DNA of 64,000 nt from Maratus speciosus. Lineage: Eukaryota > Arthropoda > Arachnida > Araneae > Salticidae. The DNA lies in the NCBI GenBank assembly GCA_963932465.1, contig OZ010788.1, forward strand, positions 669,312,484 to 669,376,483, in the 5' to 3' direction. Each line of letters begins with the position of its first letter. The first letter of the stretch is position 1. Both the position numbers and the translations under genes were made by a program. This document shows, piece by piece, positions 1 through 11,800 of the stretch. The notes under the pieces are model-generated. The model was not told where the DNA came from. It searched no databases and was given only the letters and a program-made list of their open reading frames with translations.

Positions 1-207
1 TTCTATAGCATAAGTTGTTATATGCTACGTTATATTGAAAATGTAAATATATGCCGCAATAATATTTGTTTGAAAAGCAAAGAGTTATACATTTTACTAC
101 ATAGCGCACATAGCAGAATATGTTAGTAGCATAGAGTTAGGACTCGCTGCTATGCAGTAAGTTTAAACTTATGCTACATGAACAAAAGAAAACTGTGCTG
201 TGCTATA
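1..207. repeat. AT-rich flank, degenerate repeat unit
   Basis: This flank is rich in variants of the words atgctaca and catagca. Parts of it resemble the sequence just right of the DD41D element (about 2960-3125): both contain a tttaaactt/tttaaattgtgctaca stretch, a ttatatg word and scattered tagcag words in the same order. I infer that the transposon landed between or inside two diverged units of a local repeat. Divergence is high and the alignment is by eye. Confidence 0.3.
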
Positions 208-835
208 CAGGGTGATTCAGCTCGTCGGTGACAAACTTTAAGGGTCGATAGAGCATACCTAGACGAACATTTTTGAATAGGGAATGTAGGGTCCCTGACG
301 CGATGGTAAGGCGCTAGGCGCTTTCGAAAATTTGGGTGCCGAAATTCGAAACGTCATAAAAACTAGGGAAATGGTTAGATTTTCTTGCTTGTTGCGTCGA
401 AATGATTCTGTTTGTTTAGACTTTCTTCAGTACCAATTTGATAAGCGTATCTCTTAAAACATGGATAGGGGGCGCTGCAGACTTTGGAGAGCTAGACAAC
501 AACTTTAAGCCCGTTATTTTGATAATTTAACACATGCTCGCCAAAGTTTATACTCTAACTTAAAGTTTGAACCCAAAAGTAGAGCCCTGCAAAAAGCGTA
601 AGAGCCGGAATAAAATGTCAAAGTACAGGGTGGTCGAAACTCGAAGGCTCCTAAGAGATAAACAAACAGATTTCTTGACTTATGGCATGCATTTTCATGA
701 TTCTGTTTGCTGGGGCTCTCTGAAACTCAGTTGAACGGTACAAAAAGAAACATCGATAGGGGGCGCTTTGGGCAAAAAACATAATTCGTTGACATTTCGG
801 ACGCTAACTGGAAACGGGGCGCTACGATCAGTTAG
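208..835 (+). repeat. Left 628-bp terminal inverted repeat
   Basis: Pairs with 2303-2930 from the outermost CAGGGTG to an inner boundary at CGATCAGTTAG. Beyond 835 the two sides diverge at once (taataatg versus aaacaaaac), so the boundary is sharp. No ORF lies inside. Confidence 0.93.
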
Positions 836-934
836 TAATAATGAAAACACATTTTCTACCTCTGCTCAACACTTCTGAATAAATTTAGACCAAAAACATC
901 AATGATACTGGAAATTTATTTACAAAAAATAACA

Positions 935-2011
935 CTACAGAAGATGCTCGAAATTTCGACCTTGGGCCATGATGCAGGCTTCGCACCTCCGTCGCATTGA
1001 GGAGTGTGTGTTTCCAACAATGCCAGGAGTATCTCTGATCTGCCCTGCAGCTGCCACAATGCGCGCCACAAGTTCTTCAGCACTGCTGACAGGTGTATGG
1101 TATACCTCGGCCTTCAGGTAACCCCAAAGGAAGAAATCCAAGCAGGTGAGGTCTGGTGATCGGGCAGGCCAGTGAACTGGACCCCCACGCCCGATCCACC
1201 GCTGGCCATACCTTGCGTTTAGATGGAGACGCACGTCGTTCGTGTAATGGGCCGGAGCTCCATCGTGCTGGAACCACATCTGGCGACGCGAACCTTCGGG
1301 TACGTGCGCCTCATCCAGAAGCTGCGGCAGCACTTGATCCAGGAAAATCAGGTAATTTCCACCTGTCAGCCGTTCAGGTAACAAATAAGGGCCAATGAGG
1401 CAATCCCCCAGAATGGCGGCCCACACATTTACTGAGAAACGCTCCTGGGCTGCTCGGCTTCTGGTTTCATGTGGATTTTCATCACACCACACATGACTGT
1501 TGTGGGCGTTCCACATTCCCTCCCGGCTGAAGGTGGACTCGTCCGTAAACAAAATGCTGTTTACAAAACGGGGATCCCTGGATCTCATCGCCAAGTACCA
1601 TCTTGAGAATTCCACTCGAGGGCCAAAATCCTGCTCTCTGAGCAACTGCACCCGCTGGATGTGGTAGGGGTGCAGATTCCGGGAACGTAAGATGCGCCAC
1701 GCAGTTGCTTGCGAAATGCCAACATGTCTGGCGATATCTCTCGTGCTAAGACCTGGGTTGTCCTCAACCAGGTTAAGCACAGCCTCTTCGTTGTCGGGGG
1801 TGCTCACTGATCGCTCCCGTTCAGGCCTGCCTCCGTCGAAAGATCCCGTTGTGGACAACCTCTGGTGTACTCGAGCGAAGAAGGCATGGCAGGGGATTTG
1901 CCTGTTGGGGTAACGCTCGGCGTACAACCGCTGAGCGGCTCGTCCATTACAACCAGCAGCGCCATACTCCAAATGCATGTCAGCCAATTCAGAGTTTGTG
2001 TACCGTTCCAT
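935..2011 (-). CDS. Tc1/mariner-type transposase, DD41D signature, intact
   Basis: Likely cut-and-paste transposase of the surrounding element. The open frame reaches upstream to 2089 (384 codons), but I place the start at the methionine at 2009-2011, followed by ERYTNSEL, giving about 358 residues; the 26 upstream residues do not look like the family. In the longer numbering, residues 27-85 resemble the N-terminal DUF4817-type region common in arthropod mariner-like proteins and 113-136 form a second helix-turn-helix. Catalytic residues are D183 (FTDEST), D276 (QHDGAPAHY) and D318 (SPDLTCLDFFLWG). There are 41 residues between the second and third aspartates, hence DD41D. No stop or frameshift interrupts the gene. 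The assignment to the wider IS630-Tc1-mariner group is firm; the subfamily name rests only on the spacing. Confidence 0.9.
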   Translation of the reverse strand: MERYTNSELADMHLEYGAAGCNGRAAQRLYAERYPNRQIPCHAFFARVHQRLSTTGSFDGGRPERERSVSTPDNEEAVLNLVEDNPGLSTRDIARHVGISQATAWRILRSRNLHPYHIQRVQLLREQDFGPRVEFSRWYLAMRSRDPRFVNSILFTDESTFSREGMWNAHNSHVWCDENPHETRSRAAQERFSVNVWAAILGDCLIGPYLLPERLTGGNYLIFLDQVLPQLLDEAHVPEGSRRQMWFQHDGAPAHYTNDVRLHLNARYGQRWIGRGGPVHWPARSPDLTCLDFFLWGYLKAEVYHTPVSSAEELVARIVAAAGQIRDTPGIVGNTHSSMRRRCEACIMAQGRNFEHLL

Positions 2012-2302
2012 CCTACTACCGATCTGCAGACAAGTAACCCGAAGCTTAAGTAGGTACCGCACGTTCAAAAGACGTGTCTGCGCATACAACTACGTCATCT
2101 CGCGTTGTCGTCTACGCATTACGTATCTTTTGCATATCGATATGGTACGATATCTTTTGCATAAATCAGCAAAAAGCACCTTATGTAAATTTTATTGCGC
2201 GCATTGTGCATGATTGAAACCAGCTATGTTTGTTAAAAAAAACAAACAAACTGCAGTTTTAATAGCTTCTTATGATAAGCAAATTACTCTCTTGTTTTGT
2301 TT

Positions 2303-2930
2303 CTAACTGATCGTAGCGCCCCGTTTCCAGTTAGCGTCCGAAATGTCAACGAATTATGTTTTTTGCCCAAAGCGCCCCCTATCGATGTTTCTTTTTGTAC
2401 CGTTCAACTGAGTTTCAGAGAGCCCCAGCAAACAGAATCATGAAAATGCATGCCATAAGTCAAGAAATCTGTTTGTTTATCTCCTAGGAGCCTTCGAGTT
2501 TCGACCACCCTGTACTTTGACATTTTATTCCGGCTCTTACGCTTTTTGCAGGGCTCTACTTTTGGATTCAAACTTTAAGTTAGAGTATAAACTTTGGCGA
2601 GCATGTGTTAAATTATCAAAATAACGGGCTTAAAGTTGTTGTCTAGCTCTCCAAAGTCTGCAGCGCCCCCTATCCATGTTTTAAGAGATACGCTTATCAA
2701 ATTGGTACTGAAGAAAGTCTAAACAAACAGAATCATTTCGACGCAACAAGCAAGAAAATCTAACCATTTCCCTAGTTTTTATGACGTTTCGAATTTCGGC
2801 ACCCAAATTTTCGAAAGCGCCTAGCGCCTTACCATCGCGTCAGGGACCCTACATTCCCTATTCAAAAATGTTCGTCTAGGTGTGCTCTATCGATCCTTAA
2901 AGTTTGTCACCGACGAGCTGAATCACCCTG
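2303..2930 (-). repeat. Right 628-bp terminal inverted repeat
   Basis: Complement of 208-835, with only scattered single-base differences. It ends in CACCCTG followed by TATA. Confidence 0.93.
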
Positions 2931-3200
2931 TATATTGCATTACTAGGTACACAGAATAAAATGTATTTCAATGGAATAAGGTTATATGTTATGCGGCAAA
3001 TTAAAACTTATCCAGCATTAATATTGGTTTAAAAGTTAAACGGACGTATACACTTGTGTTATGTAGCAGGCATAACAAAAAGCATTGTAGTAGGAGAGTT
3101 TAAATTGTGCTACATAGCAAAATAAATAAAAATAGAGTTAATCATATGTTTGAAGATAATTGCCCTCCACCAACTGTTAAAATTACTATTTGAAAAAATA
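2931..3200. repeat. AT-rich flank resembling 1-207
   Basis: Contains weakly similar words in the same order as the left flank of the DD41D element (tatgcggcaa, gtttgaaaag-like, ttatgtagcagg, tttaaattgtgctacatagc). No coding potential. Confidence 0.3.
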
Positions 3201-5653
3201 ATAATACTCGCATATATTTTAATTGATAAAGGGGGGATTTGACAAGCGCAAATAAAGATTAGGAACTTTACAGCTCGTTTTCTCAAAATGATGACTGTGC
3301 CACTTAAGATTTTTATTATCCTGAGCTTTTCAATTATTAAATTCTCAATTATATTCTATCTCCATAAAGGCACGACAAATAACGTTTAATAAAACATGTT
3401 TCACAGCTGCTAAAGAAATCTTTAAAAGCTGGACGTTTTACGAAAAAAAGTAGAAATTTTGTTGCAAAAGTTGAAAATTAAATTAATGCGGCTGAGTATT
3501 AAAATACCTCACTAACAAGTAAAGTAGTTAAAAAGCTTAAAACTAAGTTGGCAAGAGAAATTATTATAAAAAGCTTACAACTAATTTTTACGTTCGTCTT
3601 AAATAATTACCAATGACAAAAAAGTTTTTTCAGCGAACTAAATAGGTTTAAAAAGTCTACAATGGATTATGTAGCAGGTAAAACATTTTATAATTACATA
3701 AAAGTTGGATTATTTAATTTTAATTTCGTAAAACTAAAAAAGAATAAATGAAACATAAAATAAAAAGTAGTATTAGTAAACTTTAATATCCATAGTCGAG
3801 TGTTATTAATGATCGCTTACAATGTGTGGTTATAACAATGGGATTTATCAAAGCTATATTTATATTAATCTAAATATGAAAATAAGTCCTGAAATTGTTG
3901 TTTTAAAATTAAATTAATAAAAAAAGTTAAGCGACCTACAATGAAAAACGCGTAATTACATAAACAGATGAAACATTTAATAAGTTTTATAAACTAGAAA
4001 ATGTCATAAAATGCAAAATAAAATAAGACTTAATTATTCATGAACTTTCATTTATATTCGAATCTGTATATAATAATCTCTTATAATGGCTGGTTATAAC
4101 AAAAGAACTTATCAAAGATATATTTGCATTAAAATAAATACCGAATCTTTATTACAATAATTTTAAATGCCATATTAGCTAAACACAGAGCTAAAACTAT
4201 GGAATTTTTAATGTGAAAACGGTTAGAAATATTCTACTTCCATTTAAACGCACGGCAAATATCACGTTTCTACATTTTCTAGTGATCTATGAAAGCATTA
4301 ATCCTCTTATACTGCAAGTTTTATCGCCAAATTGAAAGTTAAATTACGGCTATTAAATCATAAAATATATTACTAAGTAGTAAATACTTTAAAAATTTAA
4401 AATTTTAAGCTTACATAAGATAGTTCAAAAGTTTCAGGACCTGTTTTTAAGACTTTCTAAAATAACCAATCATGGTAAAAAATATCTTTTTAGATAGTTG
4501 CAATGAAAAGATTTTTAAGCTCTATTAATAATTCCAGGTAAAAGGCATAAGATAACATAGGAGAAAAACATAAGATTTAACATCTTATGTTAAATAAGAT
4601 CACATAAGATATTACAAAATTTTTAGCCTGTTTTTACGACATTCTTAAATACCTAATCATGACGAAAAAGATATTTTAAGGTTATTGAAAAAAAAAGTTT
4701 TAAGTCTCTACAATTAATAATTCCAGATGAAACTAAGTAATTACATAAAAGATGAAACTTTTAAGATTAATCTTAAACAAAACAAAACAGATCTAAATGC
4801 AAAATAAATTACAAGTGCTTATATACAGTTTAGATTGCTTTTATTAAAACAATAGCTTTTATTAAAGCTAAGAGTTGCATTAATAAAACATAAAATATTT
4901 TCGTAGTTAAATGAAGTTTAGCATTTTTAACGTGAAAGATTTGTAGAAATATTCAGAATGTTAGTGCAAAATACGCGTAACTCTCCCTTTAAAGTACAAT
5001 TAATGCAATATTTTTTTAAATTCTAGTTTCATAATTGCACTACAAAAATCACATTTCAAAATTATGAATGCTGTAAGTTTTCTAAGTATATACGGCAGAT
5101 ATTGTAAAATTAAAAATTTAATTAATGTTGCTGAAACTAAAATTTCGGGCAAATAGACAGTTGAAAATTTTAAAGTATAACTAAATTTACATAAAATATC
5201 GCTGCAAAACTTTTAAGGACTAAATTTCAAGTCTTAATTAACCATGGCGAAAAAAAACTGGTATTAAAGATAGTTACATGAATATAAATAAATATATAAA
5301 TTAAATTACTATAGGAAGCTTCTTTCAAAATTTTAATGTTTTTATTGTATAAGAAGTGGGATTGTACATTAAAGATCGTAGCTTCACCCATTTATACCTG
5401 AATTTTTGTTATCTAGAATTTGTAGGCAAAATCATTTTAAAATGTTGCAAAATGAACTGGAAAAATACTGAAAAAAATTACGCTAAAATATTTTGTATTT
5501 ATTCGATAAAATGTAAACGTACTAAATATGGGAATATCCATATGTGAAAAAATGCGTAATTATATGTTTTGTATAAATTTATATAAATTAAATTTTAAAT
5601 TGTATATTATATACTATAATTAGTATTTCTATGAACTATTGAAAATATATTTA
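3200..5653 (-). repeat. Decayed tandem array of repeat family A, reverse orientation
   Basis: Several diverged units of the family that dominates the window are readable on the minus strand. Landmarks that recur are an aattacca(a/t)gacaaaaaag-like word near 3608, 4460, 4655 and 5238 and a ttaatg(c/t)(g/t)gctga word near 3484, 4345 and 5120, giving spacings of roughly 0.8-0.9 kb. The same words occur in complement in the forward array from 12.8 kb on. No ORF beyond about 60 codons looks real. The coding signals that would identify the origin of this family are absent. Confidence 0.6.
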
Positions 5654-6234
5654 CAGTTGGACCTCGTTATCCCGACACCCGGTTTTTACGTCACTCCGCT
5701 TATCACGTCAGTTTTTGAAAGTCCCGATTTACTGATTTTCATGTAAAAAAACTCCGGATTTTACGTCGTTGGATAATTTTCAACTCCGGATATCCCGACG
5801 GTTTAGGAAAATTAACCATTTTTCATAATCCATCTTATGAGCACGGAAATTAAGCGATGAGAAATGTCTTAGCGAAACTTTTCACGAAAGTGTCTAAAAT
5901 ACCCATTGAGATAAATGAGAAATGTTACATTAATCCTTTATCTGAATAAATAAACCCACACAAGATGAACCACCCACTTAAGCTCCAGATACACCTATCA
6001 GTTTATTCGTGGTCTTTTTGTTCTGGTCAGGCGGCGCTTTCTTGTAGTTACACGGCTTTTTTCACCCGCCTGAAACTGAAACATTGCATTGCATTGAAAC
6101 GATCAGAAATTATCTAACATCCATTTCTGAAACAACGAATATTGATTATAATTCATTGCATAATAGTGAAAAAAGAATTGTATGAAGCACACCTAGGGAT
6201 AAGCAAACCTTCATTCATCAAAATTTCATGTAAC

Positions 6235-6265
<31 letters not shown>

Positions 6266-6498
6266 CATCGTAAATCCGATTTTCATTCTTTTCAATTTTG
6301 TTTTTGTATTCATTTTGTTTAATAATAATGTTTCATTGCTTAAAATTGCAAGAACAGTTATTACTTTAAAATTGTCTTAAATCAAGTAAAAATACGGCTT
6401 TTTATAAACATTTTTCTCCAACTCCGGTTACCGCGACACTCCGCTTATGACGACACTTTTTCTGGTCATTAGAGTGTCGGGATAACGAGGTTCGTCTG
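5654..6498. mobile_element. Tigger/pogo-like non-autonomous element
   Basis: Begins CAGTTGGACCTCGTTATCCC and ends with the complement of CAGACGAACCTCGTTATCCC, flanked on both sides by TA. Terminal repeats with a CCTCG core and TA target sites are typical of Tigger/pogo elements. Subterminal words such as cacgtca and gacgacac/gacgtaaa are reiterated near both ends. There is a 29-base A run at 6235-6263. No transposase frame remains. Confidence 0.8.
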
Positions 6499-7739
6499 TA
6501 TTTCTTTACATATACAAATAACATTATAAGTATTATTAATAATAAATTAAGAATAATCTTATTTGAGGCTAAAAAACAATTTATTTCAAAATCATCTTGA
6601 AAAGGACTACATAAATAACTGCCCCCGTCTAATAGATATATGTACCTATTTGCGTCTTACACCCTATATTTTGTACGTTACAAAAATGCATAAAAAATAG
6701 GCTTGAACATATAATTTCGCAATTTAAAAAAATACGTATTTCAAAGAAGTCTACAAGCTAAGATTATGACTTATTTGGATCCTTGATACAAAAAATACAA
6801 ATAAACTGGCTTTTTACATTTCGCTATCTTGAAAAACGAAAAATCTATGAACACCGAAAAAAAGGCCTTCATTTAAGCAAATAAATATCAATCTTATGCT
6901 GTCATCTCTCGGTAATAGATGAATACATTTATAGACAATTACTTCATACAATTTCCATGCTGTAAAGAAGCAAAATTAAAAAAATTATTAAAATTCAAAA
7001 CGTCCCAAAAATGGGACCCTATGCATAAATGGGTTTAAAAATTTTTATGAGAAAACTGTTGTAAAAATATTTTACTTTCATAAACACACGAGAAGTGTAA
7101 CGTTTCATAATTACTAAAGCAATCTACAAATAGCGTAAAACTTCTAAATAAGTACCAGAATTTGTGTTTCAAAATATAAAATTAAATTAATGCTGCTGAG
7201 TCTTAAAGTGACTCACTAACAAGTAAGCAGTTGAAAAGCTTAAAATTTTAATTAAGCTTACACTACATATAATTACAAAACTTTTAGAAGCAAGTTTTAC
7301 GTTCCTTTTAAATAATTAATCATGACAAAAAAGGGGTCTGTTTAGAAAATGCTCGAAAAAACTTTAAGGTGTGCAATGAATTATAACAGGTAAAAGTAAA
7401 TTACATAAGAGGAAAAGTTTAACCCCAAGCTGGTAAACTAAATTAAAAACATGAATAAAATGCAAAATAAAATAAGAAAAATGTTTAGTAAACTTTAATT
7501 CATAGTTGAGGTTGTTTATAACATCTTTGTTAATTCTCGGTTACAACAATAGCATTTATCGAAGCTACAGTTACATATTTTAAACATATGACGTGAAATA
7601 TTGAAAGTTTATCTTGTAAACTAAATTTAAATAATAAATACTAACTAATAAGCAAATTAAAAAGATTAATTAATAAAGCAGGGAATCAAAACGTGACGTG
7701 TTTTGTTCCAATTATGATTAAATACAATACAGTGTACTA
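6499..7739 (-). repeat. AT-rich sequence with a further family A unit, reverse orientation
   Basis: From about 7050 to 7700 the landmarks of family A recur on the minus strand (ttaatgctgctgagtc near 7184, taattaatcatgacaaaaaa near 7313, tataacaggtaaaag). The first 500 bases are AT-rich with nothing recognisable. No gene. Confidence 0.5.
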
Positions 7740-8263
7740 CAGGCATCCCTTGACTTACGTGTTACATAAGTTACGTAAATTCGCTGTTACGTAATAAATC
7801 TTGAAAATTGCGTTCATGAACACACCAGCTCGTTTGATATGCTTTGCATACTTTTGATAATTATTTTATAAATAAAATATGCAGATGAAAACCACAACCA
7901 TAATACAGTTTTATATATTAGAGTTATATTTTTATTGGGATATACAATCAAATCTTTAACAAAACAAATGTAAATATAATTAAAATGAGACAAAAAATCT
8001 GATGTCCAACCGTAACAGTTATGTTAGCAAGATTTAAACAAGGACGAAAGCTAAATTTAAAGTTTCGAGGAGAACGTCCCAAGAAGAATGAGTGGTCCCC
8101 CCCCCTTTCTAGATTCATCTGTTCATTTTATTTAGATTGAAAATTGTTTAAATCAATTCATCAATGTTAAAAATTTATAAATCCCGCATTCCATATCAGG
8201 TTTTTTATTTGAAAAGTATTCTTTGAGTTTGTTTTTATATTTTTTCATACTTTTATAGTTTAT

Positions 8264-8789
8264 ATCTGAATGAAAATCAAATTTCAAATTAATTGCTTAA
8301 GAGGCGCAAAGGCCAACCTACTGAAAAAGATTCCATGCCGGGACTCGAACTCGGGCCATCAGTATGAAGCACTGACGTTCTAGCGACTAAACAACATGGA
8401 CGAATACCCAGCTTGGAACTTCTCACTATTACAGGTTGGCAAGGCTACAAACGCAGCACAAGATGGAATATATTTCCGTGAGCCACCGACATGGGGCAAA
8501 CACGAAACACAAATCCAGCATCGATTGAAACTATATTAATACATAGAAATTTTTCCAGAGCCATGTATTTTCCTTGTTCTATGATGCACATTTTGCACCA
8601 TGTGCTGAGTTTGTTGCCTTACCAACCTGTAATAGTGAGAAGTTCCAGGCTGGGTATCGTTCTATGTGGTTTAGTCGGTAGAACGCCAGTGCGCTATACT
8701 GATGGCCCGGGTTCGAGTTGCGGCATGGAATCTTTTTCACTAGGTTGGCCTTTGCCCCTATTAAGCAATTAATTTGAAATTTGATTTTC
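8264..8789. repeat. Palindromic tRNA-derived SINE (two head-to-head units)
   Basis: Two copies of a roughly 200-bp sequence face each other around 8530. The right copy on the plus strand has an A-box-like TGGTTTAGTCGG at 8667 and a B-box-like GGTTCGAGTTG at 8710. The left copy on the minus strand carries a better B box (AGTTCGAGTCCC). Both share the tail that includes tttgaaatttgattttcat. Spacing between boxes fits an internal RNA polymerase III promoter. The folded tRNA stems are not intact, so these are tRNA-derived SINE units, not tRNA genes. The 93- and 76-codon frames over this region are by-products. Confidence 0.7.
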
Positions 8790-8996
8790 ATTTGAAATAT
8801 TGTATGCAATGCGAATGTTTCTCTCTGGAAAAATTTCCATGTATTAATATAGTTTACATCCGATTAAATATTGTTGCATGTACTTCATTCATAAAATAAT
8901 ACTATGTAAATAATATATATATATTATATTCATAAATAGCATACTGTACTAAATTCTAAGTCGTTACAAATTATCATCATTCTTATCCTTAATATT

Positions 8997-8997
<1 letters not shown>

Positions 8998-9029
<32 letters not shown>
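8998..9029. repeat. (TA)n microsatellite
   Basis: About 32 bases of alternating T and A. Confidence 0.95.
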
Positions 9030-9031
<2 letters not shown>

Positions 9032-9582
9032 ATGATTTGTAATTATATAATGGTTATATATATGTAATAAATATTGCAGTTTCTTACGAAATTTTGCCTA
9101 ATCAATTTAAAACTCGACTTACGTAAAAGTTTGCAGAACGCAATACTTACGTAGGTCGGGGGATGCCTGTATTTCGAATTTCCATGGAAAACCATTTTTC
9201 GTTCCCATTAAATTGTTTAAACATTTTAATTGTGTAAAGTAATCCCTTTCGTTGAAAAAATTGAATTCATTTTTTGACTCGAAATAGATAGGCTTTAGGC
9301 AAAAATTTAATACGAAAATAAACTCTTTCTTTAATTCATTAAAAAGAAATAGACAGAATTGTAGAACTGTAATGAAAAAATGATTATAGAAAAGTTTAAA
9401 ATATTGGTATAAAGTAAGCGTTACAAGTATGGTAAAAATAATCCAATGTTTAGTATGTGATAGATTGTGTAAGTCTTTGAAACTCTCTAATATTGCATTT
9501 TTTGTTTTTGTTTAAAGCATATGGTATGACCCCAAAAATATACTTAAATATTTAAGCTTGCTTAAAAATAATACATTTAATG

Positions 9583-9746
9583 CAGGGCTGCCAGAGGCAA
9601 TTTTTAATTCTATTTCACACCGCTTTTTCAAAGCAAAACTCTTTTACATACGCTTACTTTGGCAACATTCGTTCGGGAAATATATAACATGTATTAAAAA
9701 AAAAATAGTAATCACAATATAAAAATAGTCGCCTGTGGCAGCCTTG
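9583..9746. mobile_element. 164-bp hAT-like MITE
   Basis: Starts CAGGGCTGCC and ends with the complement of CAAGGCTGCC; the inner repeat words (agaggcaattttt and cacaggcgactattttt) also pair. A CAGGG end and small size suggest a hAT-derived MITE, but the flanking 8 bases (atttaatg and ttaacgcg) do not match well, so the superfamily is uncertain. Confidence 0.6.
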
Positions 9747-11189
9747 TTAACGCGATAGTATTTCTGTTGAATTATGATAATTGTAAGTTTAACGAAAGCA
9801 GCATTTGTATATAACGCTGAAGAAAGAATGTGTCAATGGTTTCCAACCATTTTTATTTCATGTCACTCTAGAATTAATATTTAAAAATTAATGAAACTAA
9901 TTATAATTGAATTATTCTTTAAATAAGAAATTATGTATCTATTAATAGATACGAAATGTTTAATCACGACTGTTATTTTTCATATATAGTTTTGAATAAA
10001 AACGATAATTAACTTTCTTTATAAACTCATTGATACACATATTTATTCTTCTATTAGTTCTATTTTAACATCGAATCAAGTAGATGAGCATCAATTTTTT
10101 CCCCGAAAATTTTAACCTTGATGGATTCTAAGTTTGAGAATTTACACTACAAAAACATCCACTTCATTCAAATAGGACTAAGATTTGAAAAAATAAATAT
10201 ATTTAATGCAATTAATTTTAAATTCATCCTTTATTTTTAATGATAGGTAATAACAAATTATCTTTTCAGTGGATTTAAGAAAAAATTACGGTACACTAGA
10301 TAACTTTACTGCAGGTGACGAAATATGTGGAAAAAGTAATATACAATTATCTGCCGCTTCAAAACAAACATGTTATGAATTATCAAATTAAATTAATAAA
10401 ACCAGTGGTTCTAACCCGACATACCCGGGTTTCAAAATATACAATGCGATATACAAAATACAAGTGAAAATTTTTAATTGAACACCAATATATATATTTT
10501 TTTATTCAATATAGCACTTTGTTCTTTTTGCTGCGGTGTGGAGGTGTGGGGTTCGGGAAACAGAAGGGGGGTGGGGTGGAGAGAACTGCACTTCCTCCCT
10601 AAATCTTTGAAAAAGTAAGAATTTTTGTGTCTTTTGGCCAATTTTTTTCATTTGACGACTTCTTAATGAAAAGCCGGATTACTCGTATGCTCCCCGTCCC
10701 CCTAGAATGGGGGTACCGGGGAAGCTGCCCCACATGCCTCTGAATTAGTCTGGCCCTGCCTATATAAGTAATCTCTGTAAATATATATTTTTAAAAGCTT
10801 CAAAGTAACAGGAGATGAAACGTGTTTTAAACTGTTGAATACTATATTTTATAAAATTCTATTAAAAGTTTACACAAGATGACTGAATTTTTCCCAACAT
10901 TTTAAAATTATTAAAAATTCAATTACACTGGGGTCCAAAGGAGTTCCACTTTTTAACACAAATGTTCATGAATACTTTGATTGTACAACTATTGTAATTG
11001 TACTATTTATAATAAAACAGAAAATTATAAAAAAATTAAGAGGTTTAAACTGCTAAATGAAACAAATTTGAATTTGAATTTCCAAGAAATTGTTTGAAAT
11101 TTAAACAGCTAAGTCATTATGTTCAGTTTTACAAATTTTTACGTAAGTTTAATTAGGATAATGACTAACTATAATCTTTTACAATGGTT
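9747..11189. other. No gene seen; GC-rich relic patch near 10.4-10.8 kb
   Basis: Mostly AT-rich. Between about 10405 and 10760 there is a GC-richer patch starting ccagtggttctaacccgac and ending with the complement of ggcagggccagactaattc. Both ends look like different hAT-type termini, so this may be remains of one or two old elements. No ORF. Confidence 0.35.
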
Positions 11190-11800
11190 ATCGTATTGTA
11201 AACAAAATTGAAGATAATCATTATTTTTTATGTGTTTATATTATTCTTACGGACGAAAATAGAAGTTCTACGTATTCTATAACACGAATTTTATCTTTTC
11301 TTATTGTAAATAAAAAAGATAATCATTATTTTTATGTGTTTATATTACACCTATAGATTAAAATAGAAGCTCTACGTATTCTATGACACGAATTTTATCT
11401 TCTCTTATTGTAAACAAAAAAGATAATCATTTTTATGTGTTTATGTTACTCCTACGGTTTAAATTAGAAGTTCTGCGTATTCTATAACACGAATTTGTAT
11501 ACTAAATTATTGTAAACAAAAGAGAAGATAATCATTATTTTTGTGTATTTATAATATTTCTACGGACGAAAATAGAAGTTCTACGTATTCTATGACATGA
11601 AATTTATTTTATTTTATTGTAAACAAAAGAGACAATCATTTTTATGTGTTTATATTATTCCTACAGACGAAAATAGAAGACATTCTATGGTATGAATTTT
11701 ATCTTATCTTATTGTAAACAAAAAGAGAATCATTTTTGTGTGTTTCTATTATCCTACGGATTAAAATAGAACTTCTACGTATTCTATTCCTTAAAGACTT
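11190..11800. repeat. ~104-bp tandem repeat, six units
   Basis: Six diverged units share the order gataatcatt, tgtgttta, tacgga, aaaatagaagttctacgtatt and tattgtaaac. The gataatcatt word (or gacaatcatt, gagaatcatt) starts at 11213, 11318, 11422, 11527, 11631 and 11724, giving periods of 105, 104, 105, 104 and 93 bases. The last unit is shorter. No coding frame spans the array. Confidence 0.85.

Larger units (their letters stand above)
208..2930 (-). mobile_element. Complete DD41D-type Tc1/mariner element with 628-bp TIRs
   Basis: The element starts CAGGGTGATTCAG and ends with the exact complement, and both sides are flanked by TATA, consistent with a TA (or TATA) target duplication. The two inverted repeats are the same length, 628 bp each, and nearly identical. 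They enclose a 1.47-kb core with one uninterrupted transposase gene on the minus strand. Such long repeats are unusual for Tc1/mariner elements, which mostly have 20-200 bp. A CAGGGTGGTCGAAACTCG word inside each repeat (about 627 on the left) resembles the outer end, as if an older end had been buried. Equal TIR length and an open gene suggest a fairly recent, possibly still mobile copy. Confidence 0.93.
7740..9169. mobile_element. Tigger/pogo-like element carrying a nested SINE
   Basis: Termini are CAGGCATCCCTTGACTTACG on the left and the complement of CAGGCATCCCCCGACCTACG on the right, with TA on each side. The end sequence and TA target fit Tigger/pogo. About 520 bp in the middle is a palindromic tRNA-derived repeat (separate entry) and an AT microsatellite lies at about 8998-9029. 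No transposase coding sequence was found, so this is a non-autonomous copy. Confidence 0.8.

Noticed and set aside
8491..8772. 93-codon plus-strand frame
   Set aside because: It overlaps the tRNA-derived SINE palindrome; residues follow the repeat and no domain is visible.
8264..8789. tRNA genes in both orientations
   Set aside because: Boxes A and B are present but acceptor and anticodon stems do not pair properly; SINE origin explains it better.
11190..11800. CRISPR-like array
   Set aside because: Whole 104-bp units repeat with no unique spacers, in a eukaryotic context.
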